Source of the DNA: Saccharothrix sp. NRRL B-16314
Lineage (GTDB): Bacteria > Actinomycetota > Actinomycetes > Mycobacteriales > Pseudonocardiaceae
NCBI RefSeq assembly: GCF_000716595.1
Contig: NZ_JNXC01000019.1
Location: 62,001 to 126,000, forward strand
DNA: 64,000 bases
Direction of reading: 5' to 3'
Shown: in pieces, positions 33,301 through 42,575 of the stretch
How the letters are laid out: each line of letters opens with the position of its first letter
How positions within the stretch are numbered: the first letter of the stretch is position 1
Made by a program: the position numbers and the translations under genes
Notes under the pieces: model-generated
The model's input: only the letters and a program-made list of their open reading frames with translations
Told to the model about the DNA's origin: nothing
The model's database searches: none

Positions 33301-35228
33301 TGGCTTCCCGCGCACGCAAGAACCGTGGCAACCACAGCCCTGCCGCTCCGACAACGGCCTCTTCGGCAGCCGCCGCGTTCACCCCCGACGCCCTGTCGGT
33401 AGCCGCACGGCACCTGGAGGTCGGCGGCGAATGGGTCGCCAGCTTCGCCGTCGTCGGGTTCCCGCGTGAAGTGCATCCCGGTTGGTTGGCACCGTTGCTG
33501 ACCTATCCCGGTCGCCTGGACGTGTCGCTGCATGTCGAACCGATCGACCCGGCCACCGCTGCCTCCCGGCTCAAGAAGCAACTGGCGAAGCTGGAAGCCG
33601 GACGGCGGCACACCGCCGAGCACGGCCGCCTGTTCGACCCGCAGGTCGAGGCCGCCACCGAGGACGCCTACGACCTCTCGTCCCGTGTCGCGCGCGGCGA
33701 GGGAAAGCTGTTCCGGGTCGGGCTCTACCTGACCATCCACGCGGCGACGGAGAAGGGACTGGCCGACGAGGTCGCGGCGTTGCGGTCGCTGTGCGCCTCG
33801 CTGCTCTTGGACGCCAAACACACCACCTATCGGTCGTTGCAGGGCTGGGTGTCCACCCTGCCGCTGGGCCTCGACCTCATCGGCATGAGACGCACCTTCG
33901 ACACCTCGGCGTTGGCGGCGGCATTCCCGTTCACCAGCCCCGACCTGCCCGCCCCCGACCCCACCTCGGTCGCGGCACCGTCCGGGGTGCTCTACGGCTA
34001 CAACGTGGGCTCGCAGGGGCTGGTGCACTGGGACCGGTTCGGCGACGGGATGCACAACCACAACTCGGTCATCCTCGGGCGCTCCGGCGCGGGCAAGTCC
34101 TACCTGGTGAAGTTGGAGCTGCTGCGCAGCCTGTACCGGGGCATCGAGATCGCCGTCGTCGACCCCGAGGACGAGTACGCCCGGCTGGCCGCCGCGGTCG
34201 GCGGCACCTACGTCCACCTCGGCGCGCGAGGCGTCCGCCTCAACCCCTTCGACCTGCCGATCCACACCCGCGCCGACGGCCGCCGCACCGCCCCGAAAGA
34301 CGCGCTCGTGCGCCGGTCTCTGTTCCTGCACACCGTCATCGCCGTCCTCGTCGGCGGCGAGTTGGAGGCGGCGCAGCGGGCCGCGTTGGACCGGGCGATC
34401 GCCGCGACGTACCAGAGCGTGGGGATCACGGCCGATGCCCGGACCTGGACCCGCCCGTCACCGACGCTGCGGGTCTTGCGGGACCGACTCGCGGACGCCG
34501 GGCAGGCAGGCGACCGGGCCGCGGGCGAACTCGCGGCGGGGCTGCACCCGTTCGTCGAGGGCGCGTTCAAGCACCTGTTCGACGGCCCCAGCAGCGTCAA
34601 CCCCGAAGGCCACCTCGTCGTGTTCAGCCTGCGCGACCTGCCCGACGAGCTCAAGGGCATCGGCACCCTGCTCACCCTGGACGCGGTGTGGCGGCGGGTG
34701 TCCAACCCCGCCATCCGCCGACCGCGCCTGGTCGTGGTGGACGAGGCATGGCTGCTGATGAAGGAGAAGTCGGGCGCGGAGTTCCTGTTCCGTATGGCCA
34801 AGGCGTCCCGCAAGCACTGGGCCGGGTTGACCGTGGCGACCCAGGACACCGCCGACGTGCTCGGCAGCGACCTGGGCAAGGCCGTCGTGGCGAACGCGGC
34901 GACCCAGATCCTGCTGCGGCAGGCGTCGCAGGCCATCGACGAGATCACCCGGACCTTCGACCTCTCCGCCGGGGAACGAGCGTTCCTGCTCTCCGCCGAC
35001 CGTGGCCAAGGCCTGCTGTCGGCAGGCACCCAGAGGGTGGCGTTCCAGAGCATCGCCTCGCCCACCGAGCACTACCTGGTGACCAGCGACCCGGCCGAAC
35101 TCGCCGCCTACGCCGACACCGCCGGGCCGGTCGACGAGGCCGAGGCCGCGTTCGTCGACCTGGGCTTCGACGGAGACGAGTTCGGCTCCGACTCCGACGA
35201 TGACCAGGTCCACCTCGACGCCGACTGA
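33300..35228 (+). CDS. VirB4-like conjugation ATPase
   Basis: 642 residues. Walker A is VILGRSGAGKSYLVKLE, followed by VVDPEDEYARLAAAVGG, and Walker B is LVVVDEAWLLMKEKSGAEFL; the ATQDTADVL and LLRQASQAIDEI segments are also typical. It powers assembly and substrate passage in the type IV channel. It is cotranslated with the PrgI gene (TGATG) and followed after 47 bp by the coupling protein. Confidence 0.92.
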   Translation: MASRARKNRGNHSPAAPTTASSAAAAFTPDALSVAARHLEVGGEWVASFAVVGFPREVHPGWLAPLLTYPGRLDVSLHVEPIDPATAASRLKKQLAKLEAGRRHTAEHGRLFDPQVEAATEDAYDLSSRVARGEGKLFRVGLYLTIHAATEKGLADEVAALRSLCASLLLDAKHTTYRSLQGWVSTLPLGLDLIGMRRTFDTSALAAAFPFTSPDLPAPDPTSVAAPSGVLYGYNVGSQGLVHWDRFGDGMHNHNSVILGRSGAGKSYLVKLELLRSLYRGIEIAVVDPEDEYARLAAAVGGTYVHLGARGVRLNPFDLPIHTRADGRRTAPKDALVRRSLFLHTVIAVLVGGELEAAQRAALDRAIAATYQSVGITADARTWTRPSPTLRVLRDRLADAGQAGDRAAGELAAGLHPFVEGAFKHLFDGPSSVNPEGHLVVFSLRDLPDELKGIGTLLTLDAVWRRVSNPAIRRPRLVVVDEAWLLMKEKSGAEFLFRMAKASRKHWAGLTVATQDTADVLGSDLGKAVVANAATQILLRQASQAIDEITRTFDLSAGERAFLLSADRGQGLLSAGTQRVAFQSIASPTEHYLVTSDPAELAAYADTAGPVDEAEAAFVDLGFDGDEFGSDSDDDQVHLDAD

Positions 35229-35275
35229 GCCGCGCAACCACCTGATGCGCACATCTCCCGTGAAGGGACTCGTTC

Positions 35276-37918
35276 ATGCTGCCCCGAACACTGACTTGGG
35301 TACCACCTGCCCTAGACCGGCCACCGGAACCACTTCTCACCGCCGTGCCAACGCACTCGACGGCCTCTGCCGCCGCCGGCTGGATGGAGGACTACCTACG
35401 CGACCCTGGCGGCGCGCTCCTCGCGCTGCTGGCCCGGCTGCGGGACCTCATCCTGGAGTGGGGCCCGATCGCGGTCCCCGTCCTGGCGGTGCTCGTCGCC
35501 GGGATCGTGCTCGGCCGGCGGTGGTGGGGACGTCGCTGCCACCAGCTGCTGCTGGCCGACGCCCGTCAGGTCACCGTGCTCGCCCCACCCGCGGTGGATC
35601 CCGCAGGCGGGGCCGCGTTGTGGTCCAACCTCGTCGGACTGCTCCGGCCGGGCTGGCGCCGCACGTTCACCGGCCAGCCGCACGTGGCGTGCGAGTACGT
35701 GTTCTCCGAGGCCGGTGTCGCGATCCGGTGGTGGGTGCCCGGCGTCATCCCGCCCGGCCTGGTCGAACGCGCCGTGGAGGCGGCCTGGCCAGGCGCGCAC
35801 ACCCGCGTCGGCCCGTCCGAGCCGCCCCTGCCCACACCGGACGAGGGGCAACGGCACCTGGTGGTCGGCGGCGAGCTGCGGCTGGCCCGCCCCGAGGCGT
35901 TGCCCATCCGCAGCGACTTCGACGCCGACCCGATCCGCGCTCTGATCGGCGCTCCGGTCGGGCTCGGGCGTGAGGAGTACGCGTGCGTGCAGGTGCTGGC
36001 CCGCCCGGTCACCGGCCGCCGTGTCCAGAAAGCCCGTCGCGCCGCCCGCCGAGTCCACACCGGCGGTTCGACCCGGCTGGTCGGCCGCCTGCTCGACGCG
36101 ATCACCCCCGGCACGGGCAGCCGCTCGCGGCGTACGGCTACTGCGAGGACGAAGACCGGGGCCTTGCACAGCGATCCGCAGACCTCGCTGGAATACGCGG
36201 CGCAGAACCGCGCGATCGTCGCCAAGCAGCGTGGCAGCCAGTTCGAGACGGTCGTCCGCTACGCCGTGGCCACCCTGCTGCCCGCTAAAATCGACGAGGC
36301 CGAGGTCCGCCGAGCGCGGGACGTCGCCCGCGGACGGGCACACGCCCTGGCAGCCTCGTTCGCCTCCTACACCGAGCACAACCACTACACCCGCCGCCGC
36401 GTCCGCCACCCCGGCCGCGTCATCGACTCCCGTCGTCTGGGACGCGGAGACCTGCTGTCGGTGCCTGAGCTGGCGGCGATCGCCCACCTGCCGACCGATG
36501 AGTCCATCCCTGGCATCCAACGCGCCGGAGCCCGCGCGATCGCACCCCCACCGGGCATCGCGACACCGGGTCCGGAGGCCAAGCCGATCGGGGTCACCGA
36601 CACCGGTCACCAGCGCCCCGTCGCCCTGCGTGTCCCGGACGCCCGCCACCACCTGCACGTCATCGGCGCGACCGGCTCGGGCAAGTCGACCCTGCTCGGC
36701 AACATGATCCTCGCCGACGCCGAGGCCGGCCGAGGAATCGTCCTCATCGACCCCAAGGGCGACCTCGTCACCGACGTCCTGTCCCGCCTGCCACGCTCGG
36801 CAGCCGATCGAGTCGTGATCTTCGACGCCGACAGCAAATCCCGGCCACCGTGCCTCAACCCCCTCGACGGCGGCGAGACCGACCTGACCGTGGACAACCT
36901 CGTGTCGGTGTTCCGACGGGTCTACTCGGCGTTCTGGGGCCCGCGCACCGACGACGTGATGCGCGCCGCCTGCCTCACCCTGCGCACCCAGGAAGGCGTC
37001 GCCACCCTGGCAGACCTGCCCAAACTGCTGGCCGACGAGGCGTTCCGCAGCCGCGTCACCGCCGGCATCACCGACCCCGTGCTGCGCGGATTCTGGTCCT
37101 GGTACGAGCAACTCACCGACTCCTCCCGCTCACAAGTCATCAGCCCGCTGATGAACAAGCTCCGCGCGTTCCTGTTGCGGCCATTCGTCCGCGACGCGAT
37201 CGCGGGCGGTCAATCCACAGTGGACATGAGCCGGGTCCTCGACGGCGGTATCTGCCTGGTGCGCATCCCGAAGGGCTCGCTGGGCGAGGAGACCACTCGG
37301 CTGGTCGGGTCGCTGGTGGTCGCGCGGACCTGGCAGGCCACCACCGGGCGGGCCCGCACCCCGCAACGGCTGCGCCGGGACGCGAGCCTGGTCATCGACG
37401 AGTGCCACAACTTCCTCAACCTGCCCTACCCCATCGAGGACATGCTCGCTGAGGCCCGCGGGTTCCGGGTCGCGATGACCCTGGCCCACCAGCACCTCGG
37501 CCAGCTCCCCCGCGAACTCCGCGAAGGCATGTCCACCAACGCCCGCAGCAAGATCTTCTTCAACGCCAGCCCCGAGGACTCGCGCGAGCTGTCCCGCCAC
37601 ACCGCCCCACGGCTGTCCGACCACGACCTCGCCCACCTCGGCGTCTACCACGCCGCCGTGCGCCTGGTGCTCAACGGCGAGGAAGCCCAGCCGTTCACCG
37701 TGCTCACCCGGCCACTCCCACCCGCCATCCCTGGCAGAGCACGAGAGATCCGCGGCGTGGCGCGCCGTACTGCGCGCACTCGTGCGACCGAGGCCGCCAC
37801 CACCTCGCCTCGCACCGCCGCCCAGCCGCCTCACGGCTCATCGGACTCGACCCGAGTCGCGGACCGGAGCGAGTCCGTCGCGCGCCCTCGTAGCTCCGAT
37901 CCCCGCCGCAACGGCTGA
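35276..37918 (+). CDS. VirD4/TraG-type coupling ATPase
   Basis: 880 residues. One TM helix near 65-85 (AVPVLAVLVAGIVLGRRWWG), a long unique domain, then the motor domain: Walker A VIGATGSGKSTLLGNMILA, IVLIDPKGDLVTDVLSRLP and Walker B LVIDECHNFLNLP, with MTLAHQHLGQLP and FFNASPEDSRELSRH. Such proteins recruit the DNA-relaxase complex to the transfer channel. GAAGGGA precedes ATG 35276. The C-terminus is basic and low complexity. Confidence 0.9.
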   Translation: MLPRTLTWVPPALDRPPEPLLTAVPTHSTASAAAGWMEDYLRDPGGALLALLARLRDLILEWGPIAVPVLAVLVAGIVLGRRWWGRRCHQLLLADARQVTVLAPPAVDPAGGAALWSNLVGLLRPGWRRTFTGQPHVACEYVFSEAGVAIRWWVPGVIPPGLVERAVEAAWPGAHTRVGPSEPPLPTPDEGQRHLVVGGELRLARPEALPIRSDFDADPIRALIGAPVGLGREEYACVQVLARPVTGRRVQKARRAARRVHTGGSTRLVGRLLDAITPGTGSRSRRTATARTKTGALHSDPQTSLEYAAQNRAIVAKQRGSQFETVVRYAVATLLPAKIDEAEVRRARDVARGRAHALAASFASYTEHNHYTRRRVRHPGRVIDSRRLGRGDLLSVPELAAIAHLPTDESIPGIQRAGARAIAPPPGIATPGPEAKPIGVTDTGHQRPVALRVPDARHHLHVIGATGSGKSTLLGNMILADAEAGRGIVLIDPKGDLVTDVLSRLPRSAADRVVIFDADSKSRPPCLNPLDGGETDLTVDNLVSVFRRVYSAFWGPRTDDVMRAACLTLRTQEGVATLADLPKLLADEAFRSRVTAGITDPVLRGFWSWYEQLTDSSRSQVISPLMNKLRAFLLRPFVRDAIAGGQSTVDMSRVLDGGICLVRIPKGSLGEETTRLVGSLVVARTWQATTGRARTPQRLRRDASLVIDECHNFLNLPYPIEDMLAEARGFRVAMTLAHQHLGQLPRELREGMSTNARSKIFFNASPEDSRELSRHTAPRLSDHDLAHLGVYHAAVRLVLNGEEAQPFTVLTRPLPPAIPGRAREIRGVARRTARTRATEAATTSPRTAAQPPHGSSDSTRVADRSESVARPRSSDPRRNG

Positions 37919-38009
37919 CCTCTCCCCTGATCCGACCTGCCACCTGTCCACCACCCCGGCGTGCCTCGCGTCCGGGGTGACGCCGCCTGCTCACTCGGAG
38001 GTGCCCTCC

Positions 38010-39095
38010 ATGATCACCAATCCCACCCGCCAGCGCGCTCTGCGCGGCCACAAGCCCACCCGGCCCACCCCGCGTGTCGCGAACACCGCCGAGCACCAGG
38101 CCGTGCTGGCGTGGCGGCTGACCCCGCGCGACAAGTGGATCGCCCGGATGCTCTGGGAACACAAGGTCCTCACCGCCCACCAGATCACCGCACTCGCCTT
38201 CCCCAGCTTCCGCTCCGGACGGATGCGGCTGCGCGAGCTCTACCTCTGGCGTGTCGTCGACCGCTTCCAGCCCTTCGTCACCCTCGGCACCGCGCCCATG
38301 CACTACGTGCTGGCGCCCACCGGCGCGGCTGTGCTCGCCGCCGAGGACGGCCTCGACGTCAAACAGATGGGCTACCGGCACGACCGGGTATTCGGCATCG
38401 CCCACAGCCTGCGCCTGGCCCACACCGTCGGGGTCAACGAGTGGTTCACCGCCCTGGTCGACCGCGCCCGCCACCCCCACTCCGGCGAACAGGTCGCACT
38501 GGCGGCGTGGTGGTCGGAGACCCGCTGCGCCCGCCACTTCGGCGACCTGATCAAACCCGACGGCTACGGCCGCTGGCGCCACCACGACGACCGTCACGGT
38601 GACCGGCAGGTCGAGTGGTTTCTCGAGTACGACTTCGGCACCGAGCCGCTGGGCAAGCTCGCCGGGAAACTGGCCGGCTACGCCGCCCTCGCGCAAGCCA
38701 CCGGTATCACCACGCCGTTGCTGGTGTGGCTACCGACCTCACGGCGCGAGGCCGCCGCCCGCAGGCTGCTCGCAACAGCGTGGCGCGAGCTCGACGACCG
38801 GCGCTCGGTGCCGATCGCCACCGCGGCAGCCGAACTTCTCAACCCCGAGGCTGGCCACCCGAGCCCAGCCGACCAAATCTGGCTGCCGCTGACCGCCCCC
38901 GCCGGAGCGCCCCGGCGACCGCTGTCGGGGCTGCCCGACGCCTGGCCACATGTGCCACCGCCGGCCACGCCCAACGAGGAAACCCCGACGGGGGCGGACT
39001 CGCCACAGCCCTTGTCGCCGCCGCCTTCACCGATGCCACCCACCGCAACCAACCCACGAGCGCCGCGCGGGGTGGGCCAGCCGGGGAGGTGGTGA
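38010..39095 (+). CDS. Replication-relaxation family protein
   Basis: 361 residues. The N-terminal winged helix LTPRDKWIARMLWEHKVLTA, HQITALAFPSFRSGRMRLRE and the following TAPMHYVLAPTGAAVLAAED match the Replic_Relax family of actinobacterial plasmids and conjugative elements, thought to act in replication or relaxase-like DNA processing. EWFLEYDFGTEPLGKLAGKL fits the family's conserved acidic motif. The C-terminal ~70 residues are proline-rich. CGGAGGTG lies 6 bp upstream of the ATG. It is the best candidate here for a DNA-processing protein; no classical relaxase or RepSA is seen. Confidence 0.85.
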   Translation: MITNPTRQRALRGHKPTRPTPRVANTAEHQAVLAWRLTPRDKWIARMLWEHKVLTAHQITALAFPSFRSGRMRLRELYLWRVVDRFQPFVTLGTAPMHYVLAPTGAAVLAAEDGLDVKQMGYRHDRVFGIAHSLRLAHTVGVNEWFTALVDRARHPHSGEQVALAAWWSETRCARHFGDLIKPDGYGRWRHHDDRHGDRQVEWFLEYDFGTEPLGKLAGKLAGYAALAQATGITTPLLVWLPTSRREAAARRLLATAWRELDDRRSVPIATAAAELLNPEAGHPSPADQIWLPLTAPAGAPRRPLSGLPDAWPHVPPPATPNEETPTGADSPQPLSPPPSPMPPTATNPRAPRGVGQPGRW

Positions 39096-39099
39096 GAGC

Positions 39100-40098
39100 G
39101 TGTTCGCCAAGATCGCCATCGGAGCCGCGGCCTTGTTGCTGCTCATCCCCATCCTGATCGGCCACAGCGTAAGTGCCGTGGTGGAAGCGCTGTTCGGCAG
39201 CTCGTCGACCACCTCGGTGGACTGCACCAAGCCCATGGCCGACATCCCGCCCGACTACTGCCTGCTCTACGTCACCGCAGCCCCGCACTGCCCCGGCCTG
39301 AACTGGACCGTGCTCGCCGCGATCGGCAAAGTCGAGACCGACCACGGCCGGCTGAAAGCGCCTGGTGTGGCCGACGGCGAGAACCACGCCGGAGCCGGCG
39401 GACCGATGCAGTTTCTCGCACCAACCTTCAACGGCGTCATCGCCAAACACCGGATCCCGCCCGGCGGCGCCAGCCCGCCCTCGCGATACAACCCGCACGA
39501 CGCCGTCCACGCCGCGGCCTTCCTGCTGTGCGACGAAGGCGTACGGCAAGGCGACCTGCGCGCGGGGATCTTCGCCTACAACCACGCCGACTGGTACGTC
39601 GACAAGGTCCTCGAACAAGCCGCCAAGTACGCCGAGGCCGCCGCAGCCGGCGTCGGCAACGGCGACTGCAACGCCATCCAAGCCCTCAACGCCATCACCC
39701 ACGCCGCCATCAACTACGCCTGCGGACAACGAGGACTGCCCTACGTGTGGGGCGGCAACGGCCCTGACGGCGGACACGCCGGGTTCGACTGCTCCGGACT
39801 GACCAAAGCCGCCTACGCCGCCGCCGGGGTGACCCTGCCCCGCACCGCCCAGACCCAGTTCGACGCGGGCCCACGCGTCCCTGCCGGGCAGCCGCTGTTG
39901 CCGGGCGACCTCGTCTTCTACGGCACACGCGGCAACATCCACCACGTCGGCCTCTACATCGGCGGCGGACTCATGATCAACGCCCCGACCTTCGGTCAGC
40001 CGGTGCAGATCGACAACTACCGGTACAACGGCGACGACTACGCCGGAGCGACCCGCCCGGCTACCCCTATTGCGGTCGCCGTTTCCACGCACACGTGA
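39100..40098 (+). CDS. Lytic transglycosylase / NlpC-P60 cell-wall hydrolase
   Basis: 332 residues from GTG 39100 (GGGGAGGTGG upstream). An N-terminal membrane anchor (KIAIGAAALLLLIPILIGHS) leads into a lysozyme-like transglycosylase domain (about 60-175) with catalytic Glu79 in GKVETDHGR and GGPMQFLAPTF. The C-terminal NlpC/P60 endopeptidase has Cys231 in FDCSGLTKAAYAAAGV and His281/282 in NIHHVGLYIGGG. It would open the peptidoglycan locally for the transfer apparatus, as TcpG/VirB1-type proteins do. It follows the replication-relaxation gene by 4 bp. Confidence 0.9.
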   Translation: MFAKIAIGAAALLLLIPILIGHSVSAVVEALFGSSSTTSVDCTKPMADIPPDYCLLYVTAAPHCPGLNWTVLAAIGKVETDHGRLKAPGVADGENHAGAGGPMQFLAPTFNGVIAKHRIPPGGASPPSRYNPHDAVHAAAFLLCDEGVRQGDLRAGIFAYNHADWYVDKVLEQAAKYAEAAAAGVGNGDCNAIQALNAITHAAINYACGQRGLPYVWGGNGPDGGHAGFDCSGLTKAAYAAAGVTLPRTAQTQFDAGPRVPAGQPLLPGDLVFYGTRGNIHHVGLYIGGGLMINAPTFGQPVQIDNYRYNGDDYAGATRPATPIAVAVSTHT

Positions 40099-40275
40099 TC
40101 GGTTTCGAGTACAGCCGGCCTCAACATGACCAATTGATCAGCTACCACGCGTGAGTCCCTGGCAGGTTGAGCGGTTGATGGTTCCGCTTCCCGTACAGTC
40201 CCAGCCGGGAGTGGACCCGTACGGTGCCGCGAGGTTGTCGCCGGAAAGCCGTCGGCCAGCGAGGTGAGAGGCGGG

Positions 40276-40572
40276 CTACATCGTCCACGTGATCTGGCAC
40301 CAGTCGTCCAACCCAGGCTTGTCGTAGCTGACGATGACCTTGACCTCCTGCTTGCCAGGGCGACTGTAGTCTCCGATGTCGGCCGTATTGATCCTGTGCC
40401 AGTTGCCGTCTTTGTCAGGAATTCCGCCTTCATATCGGTCGCCGTCCCACCAATCGATGTTGGCCTGGTCGCGGCCGTTATTGGTGAGGCGATACTCCAC
40501 CTGACCCACGTAGTTGACGTAGCTGCCGTTGTAGAGGTGCCAGAACCGAACCTCTGCAGGGTTCCGCCTCAC
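40276..40572 (-). CDS. Small hypothetical protein, beta-rich
   Basis: Up to 98 residues from GTG 40572. It is rich in Trp, Tyr and Asn (VEYRLTNNGRDQANIDWWDG, SYDKPGLDDWCQITWTM) and lower in GC than its neighbours. The composition suggests a secreted beta-sandwich, but no signal peptide is present, so the 5' end may have been lost. A terminator at 40605-40640 lies just upstream, meaning it would need its own promoter. Possibly a remnant. Confidence 0.4.
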   Translation of the reverse strand: MRRNPAEVRFWHLYNGSYVNYVGQVEYRLTNNGRDQANIDWWDGDRYEGGIPDKDGNWHRINTADIGDYSRPGKQEVKVIVSYDKPGLDDWCQITWTM

Positions 40573-40604
40573 TCACGCCTGTGCCGACTATCGCGGCAGG
40601 ACGG

Positions 40605-40640
40605 CCGGGCCGCCCGCGCCTGTAGATGCGGGCGGCCCGG
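40605..40640 (-). terminator. Perfect 13-bp stem terminator
   Basis: Stem arms at 40605-40617 and 40628-40640 with a 10-base loop. It begins 16 bp after the stop of the RAMA-domain gene on the minus strand and is its likely terminator. Confidence 0.75.
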
Positions 40641-40655
40641 CTGCCGAAGAAAGAC

Positions 40656-41552
40656 TCACTGCTCTCGACGCGTTCCGATCGTCAGTCCTCGGCGGGTACG
40701 CAGCTCGGCGCGAAGCTCGGCGAGTGAGCGTCCGTCCGAGGTTCGTTTCCACTGCACCCAGCCGTTCCCGTGAAAGCTGCCGGCGAGGGCGGTCAGCGCG
40801 CCGGAGGGGTTGGCGTAAGCGCGGCCGTCGGCGAGGACCAGGGTGCCGTCGGAGCGGATACGGGCGGTGTGCCGGGCACCGCGCCCTGGAAGATCCCAGA
40901 TGAACTCCTCGCCCTCATAAAGCAGGCCGGCGGCGAGCAGGTCCGCAAGGGCGCCGTTGCCGCCAAAACCCCCCAGAGATCGACCCTCCGTGGGGCCTGT
41001 CGGGAGCGGGGCGATCCCGGTTGCTTCCACGTGCAGTGCCATGATCGCCGCAGCGGTCACCGCGACGGCCCACGGCCAGCGCGGGTCCAACCCTTCCCAC
41101 TCACCGACCCGCATCCACCGGTCGCCGTGGGCGAGCAGCATCTCCACATCGACCCGGTCGTCCGGTGACGACTCGCCGTCGGGCGCGGTCAGCACGAGGA
41201 CGAGATCGCCTCCGGATACTGCCGCCTGTAGCTGTTCGGGCAGCCAACATCCGGCGAACAGGGCGACTTCGCCTTCCCGGTCGGGATCGGTGTCGTCCAG
41301 GACGTCCGCTGCCAGCACCAGCATCGCCCAGGTGTTCTCGGGCTGCCGCATGGGCGTGGCGGCGACCGACGGGGCGAGAATCATGGCGTCCTCCGGAAGT
41401 CCTTCCCGCCACAACATCTTCGTCTCTTCGTCGTCCTGTGTCGCTACGGGCGTCGGGTCGGCCGGGGTGGTTGCGGTGTCGCCACACGGCGCGGCAACAG
41501 CAGCGTCCGGGGTGGCCTCGGGTGGCGTCGGCGGCGTGGTGTCTGCAGTCAT
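40656..41552 (-). CDS. RAMA-domain protein
   Basis: 298 residues. The N-terminal ~45 are Pro/Thr-rich; a mixed domain follows (LWREGLPEDAMILAPSVAAT, TWAMLVLAADVLDDTDPDRE). The C-terminal ~85 residues read LADLLAAGLLYEGEEFIWDL, ARIRSDGTLVLADGRAYANP, SGALTALAG and GNGWVQWKRTSDGRSLAELR, the RAMA (restriction enzyme adenine methylase associated) domain, which is found on DNA-modification proteins and is thought to read modified DNA. Its presence in an element that carries three methyltransferase-like genes and a DpdA homologue suggests a reader of the element's own modification (inference). Terminator downstream. Confidence 0.7.
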   Translation of the reverse strand: MTADTTPPTPPEATPDAAVAAPCGDTATTPADPTPVATQDDEETKMLWREGLPEDAMILAPSVAATPMRQPENTWAMLVLAADVLDDTDPDREGEVALFAGCWLPEQLQAAVSGGDLVLVLTAPDGESSPDDRVDVEMLLAHGDRWMRVGEWEGLDPRWPWAVAVTAAAIMALHVEATGIAPLPTGPTEGRSLGGFGGNGALADLLAAGLLYEGEEFIWDLPGRGARHTARIRSDGTLVLADGRAYANPSGALTALAGSFHGNGWVQWKRTSDGRSLAELRAELRTRRGLTIGTRREQ

Positions 41553-41866
41553 GGTTTCCCATTTCCCTTCAGGTCGGGTTCATCCGGGCCTGACGGCCCA
41601 CATGTATGGACGCTTCGTGACCGCCACGATGTCAATGCCCGTATGCGACCGGCGGCGAAGTAGACGCTTGTGGCGTAACGGTTTGTCGATTCTCTGACCG
41701 TCTACAGAAGACAGTTGGCTTGTTCGGTCATTCCGCTTGACTTCACGGCGGCAAGGAAGCGTCCATAGTCATGCGGCCCGACATCACCGGATGCGCACCG
41801 GGGGCCGCACCCGCCCTGGCCGGGGCATGACCGCCCACACCACACGTCACTTCCTGCGAGGTAGTC
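41553..41866. other. Divergent promoter region
   Basis: 314 bp between the RAMA-domain gene and the winged-helix regulator, with no gene. An inverted pair GTAGACG (about 41661) / CGTCTAC (about 41698) separated by some 30 bp could be a regulator site. Promoters in both directions are expected here. Confidence 0.4.
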
Positions 41867-42511
41867 ATGTCCACCAACGCCCGTCCGGCATTGCGAGCTG
41901 TCCCCGATCCGGTGAAGCCGCGCACCGACACCGAGGAGAAGCTGTGGCAGGCACTGCTCGACAATCCCGGCAGCACTGCCTCCGCCCTCTCGGCCACCGC
42001 CGGGATCGGCAAGTCCACCGCGCCGAAGCTCCTCGCACGTTGGGAAAAGGAAGGTCTGGTCGCCCGCACGGCCGGGATCGCCGACGGCGGATCGCGTCCC
42101 GCCGACCGCTGGTCGATCACCACCGATGATCGGCCTTCCGGAGAAGACCGGTCTGCCGACGACGGGCCGACCGATGACCGACGCGCGCATGATCACCCCT
42201 TGGTTGAGGGTGACGTGCCCGCCGCCGAGGACCGACCCGCTGCGGCCGGTGAGGCGGATGTGGATGCGGAGCCGAAGGGCCGGAGGTTGGCACCGGGGGC
42301 ATTGCGTGGGCTGGTCGAGGACCACCTGCGGGAGCACTCCGGGCAGGACTTCACCCCGAACGTGATCGGCAGGGCACTGTCCCGGTCGGCCGGTGCGGTG
42401 CACAACGCGCTGGAGAAGCTGGTCGGCGGCGGCTACGCCGTGCGCACCAGCGACAAGCCCAAGAGGTACGCGCTCGCCCCGGGCTCCGACGAGTCCACCG
42501 CGAACAGCTGA
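41867..42511 (+). CDS. Two-domain winged-helix DNA-binding protein
   Basis: 214 residues. A first MarR-like winged helix (about 22-90): TEEKLWQALLDNPGSTASAL, TAGIGKSTAPKLLARWEKEG. A Asp/Ala-rich linker follows, then a second winged helix (about 140-205): GALRGLVEDHLREHSGQDFT, IGRALSRSAGAVHNALEKLV. The second domain resembles the N-terminal domain of the MoxR ATPase at 48793. It probably regulates the accessory genes around it. It is divergent from the RAMA gene and followed after 64 bp by the DUF4192 gene. Confidence 0.75.
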   Translation: MSTNARPALRAVPDPVKPRTDTEEKLWQALLDNPGSTASALSATAGIGKSTAPKLLARWEKEGLVARTAGIADGGSRPADRWSITTDDRPSGEDRSADDGPTDDRRAHDHPLVEGDVPAAEDRPAAAGEADVDAEPKGRRLAPGALRGLVEDHLREHSGQDFTPNVIGRALSRSAGAVHNALEKLVGGGYAVRTSDKPKRYALAPGSDESTANS

Positions 42512-42575
42512 AGGGCCTGGGCGGGTACCACCGCCCGCGCCGGCACCCACACTGACGACATACGGGAGCACGACC

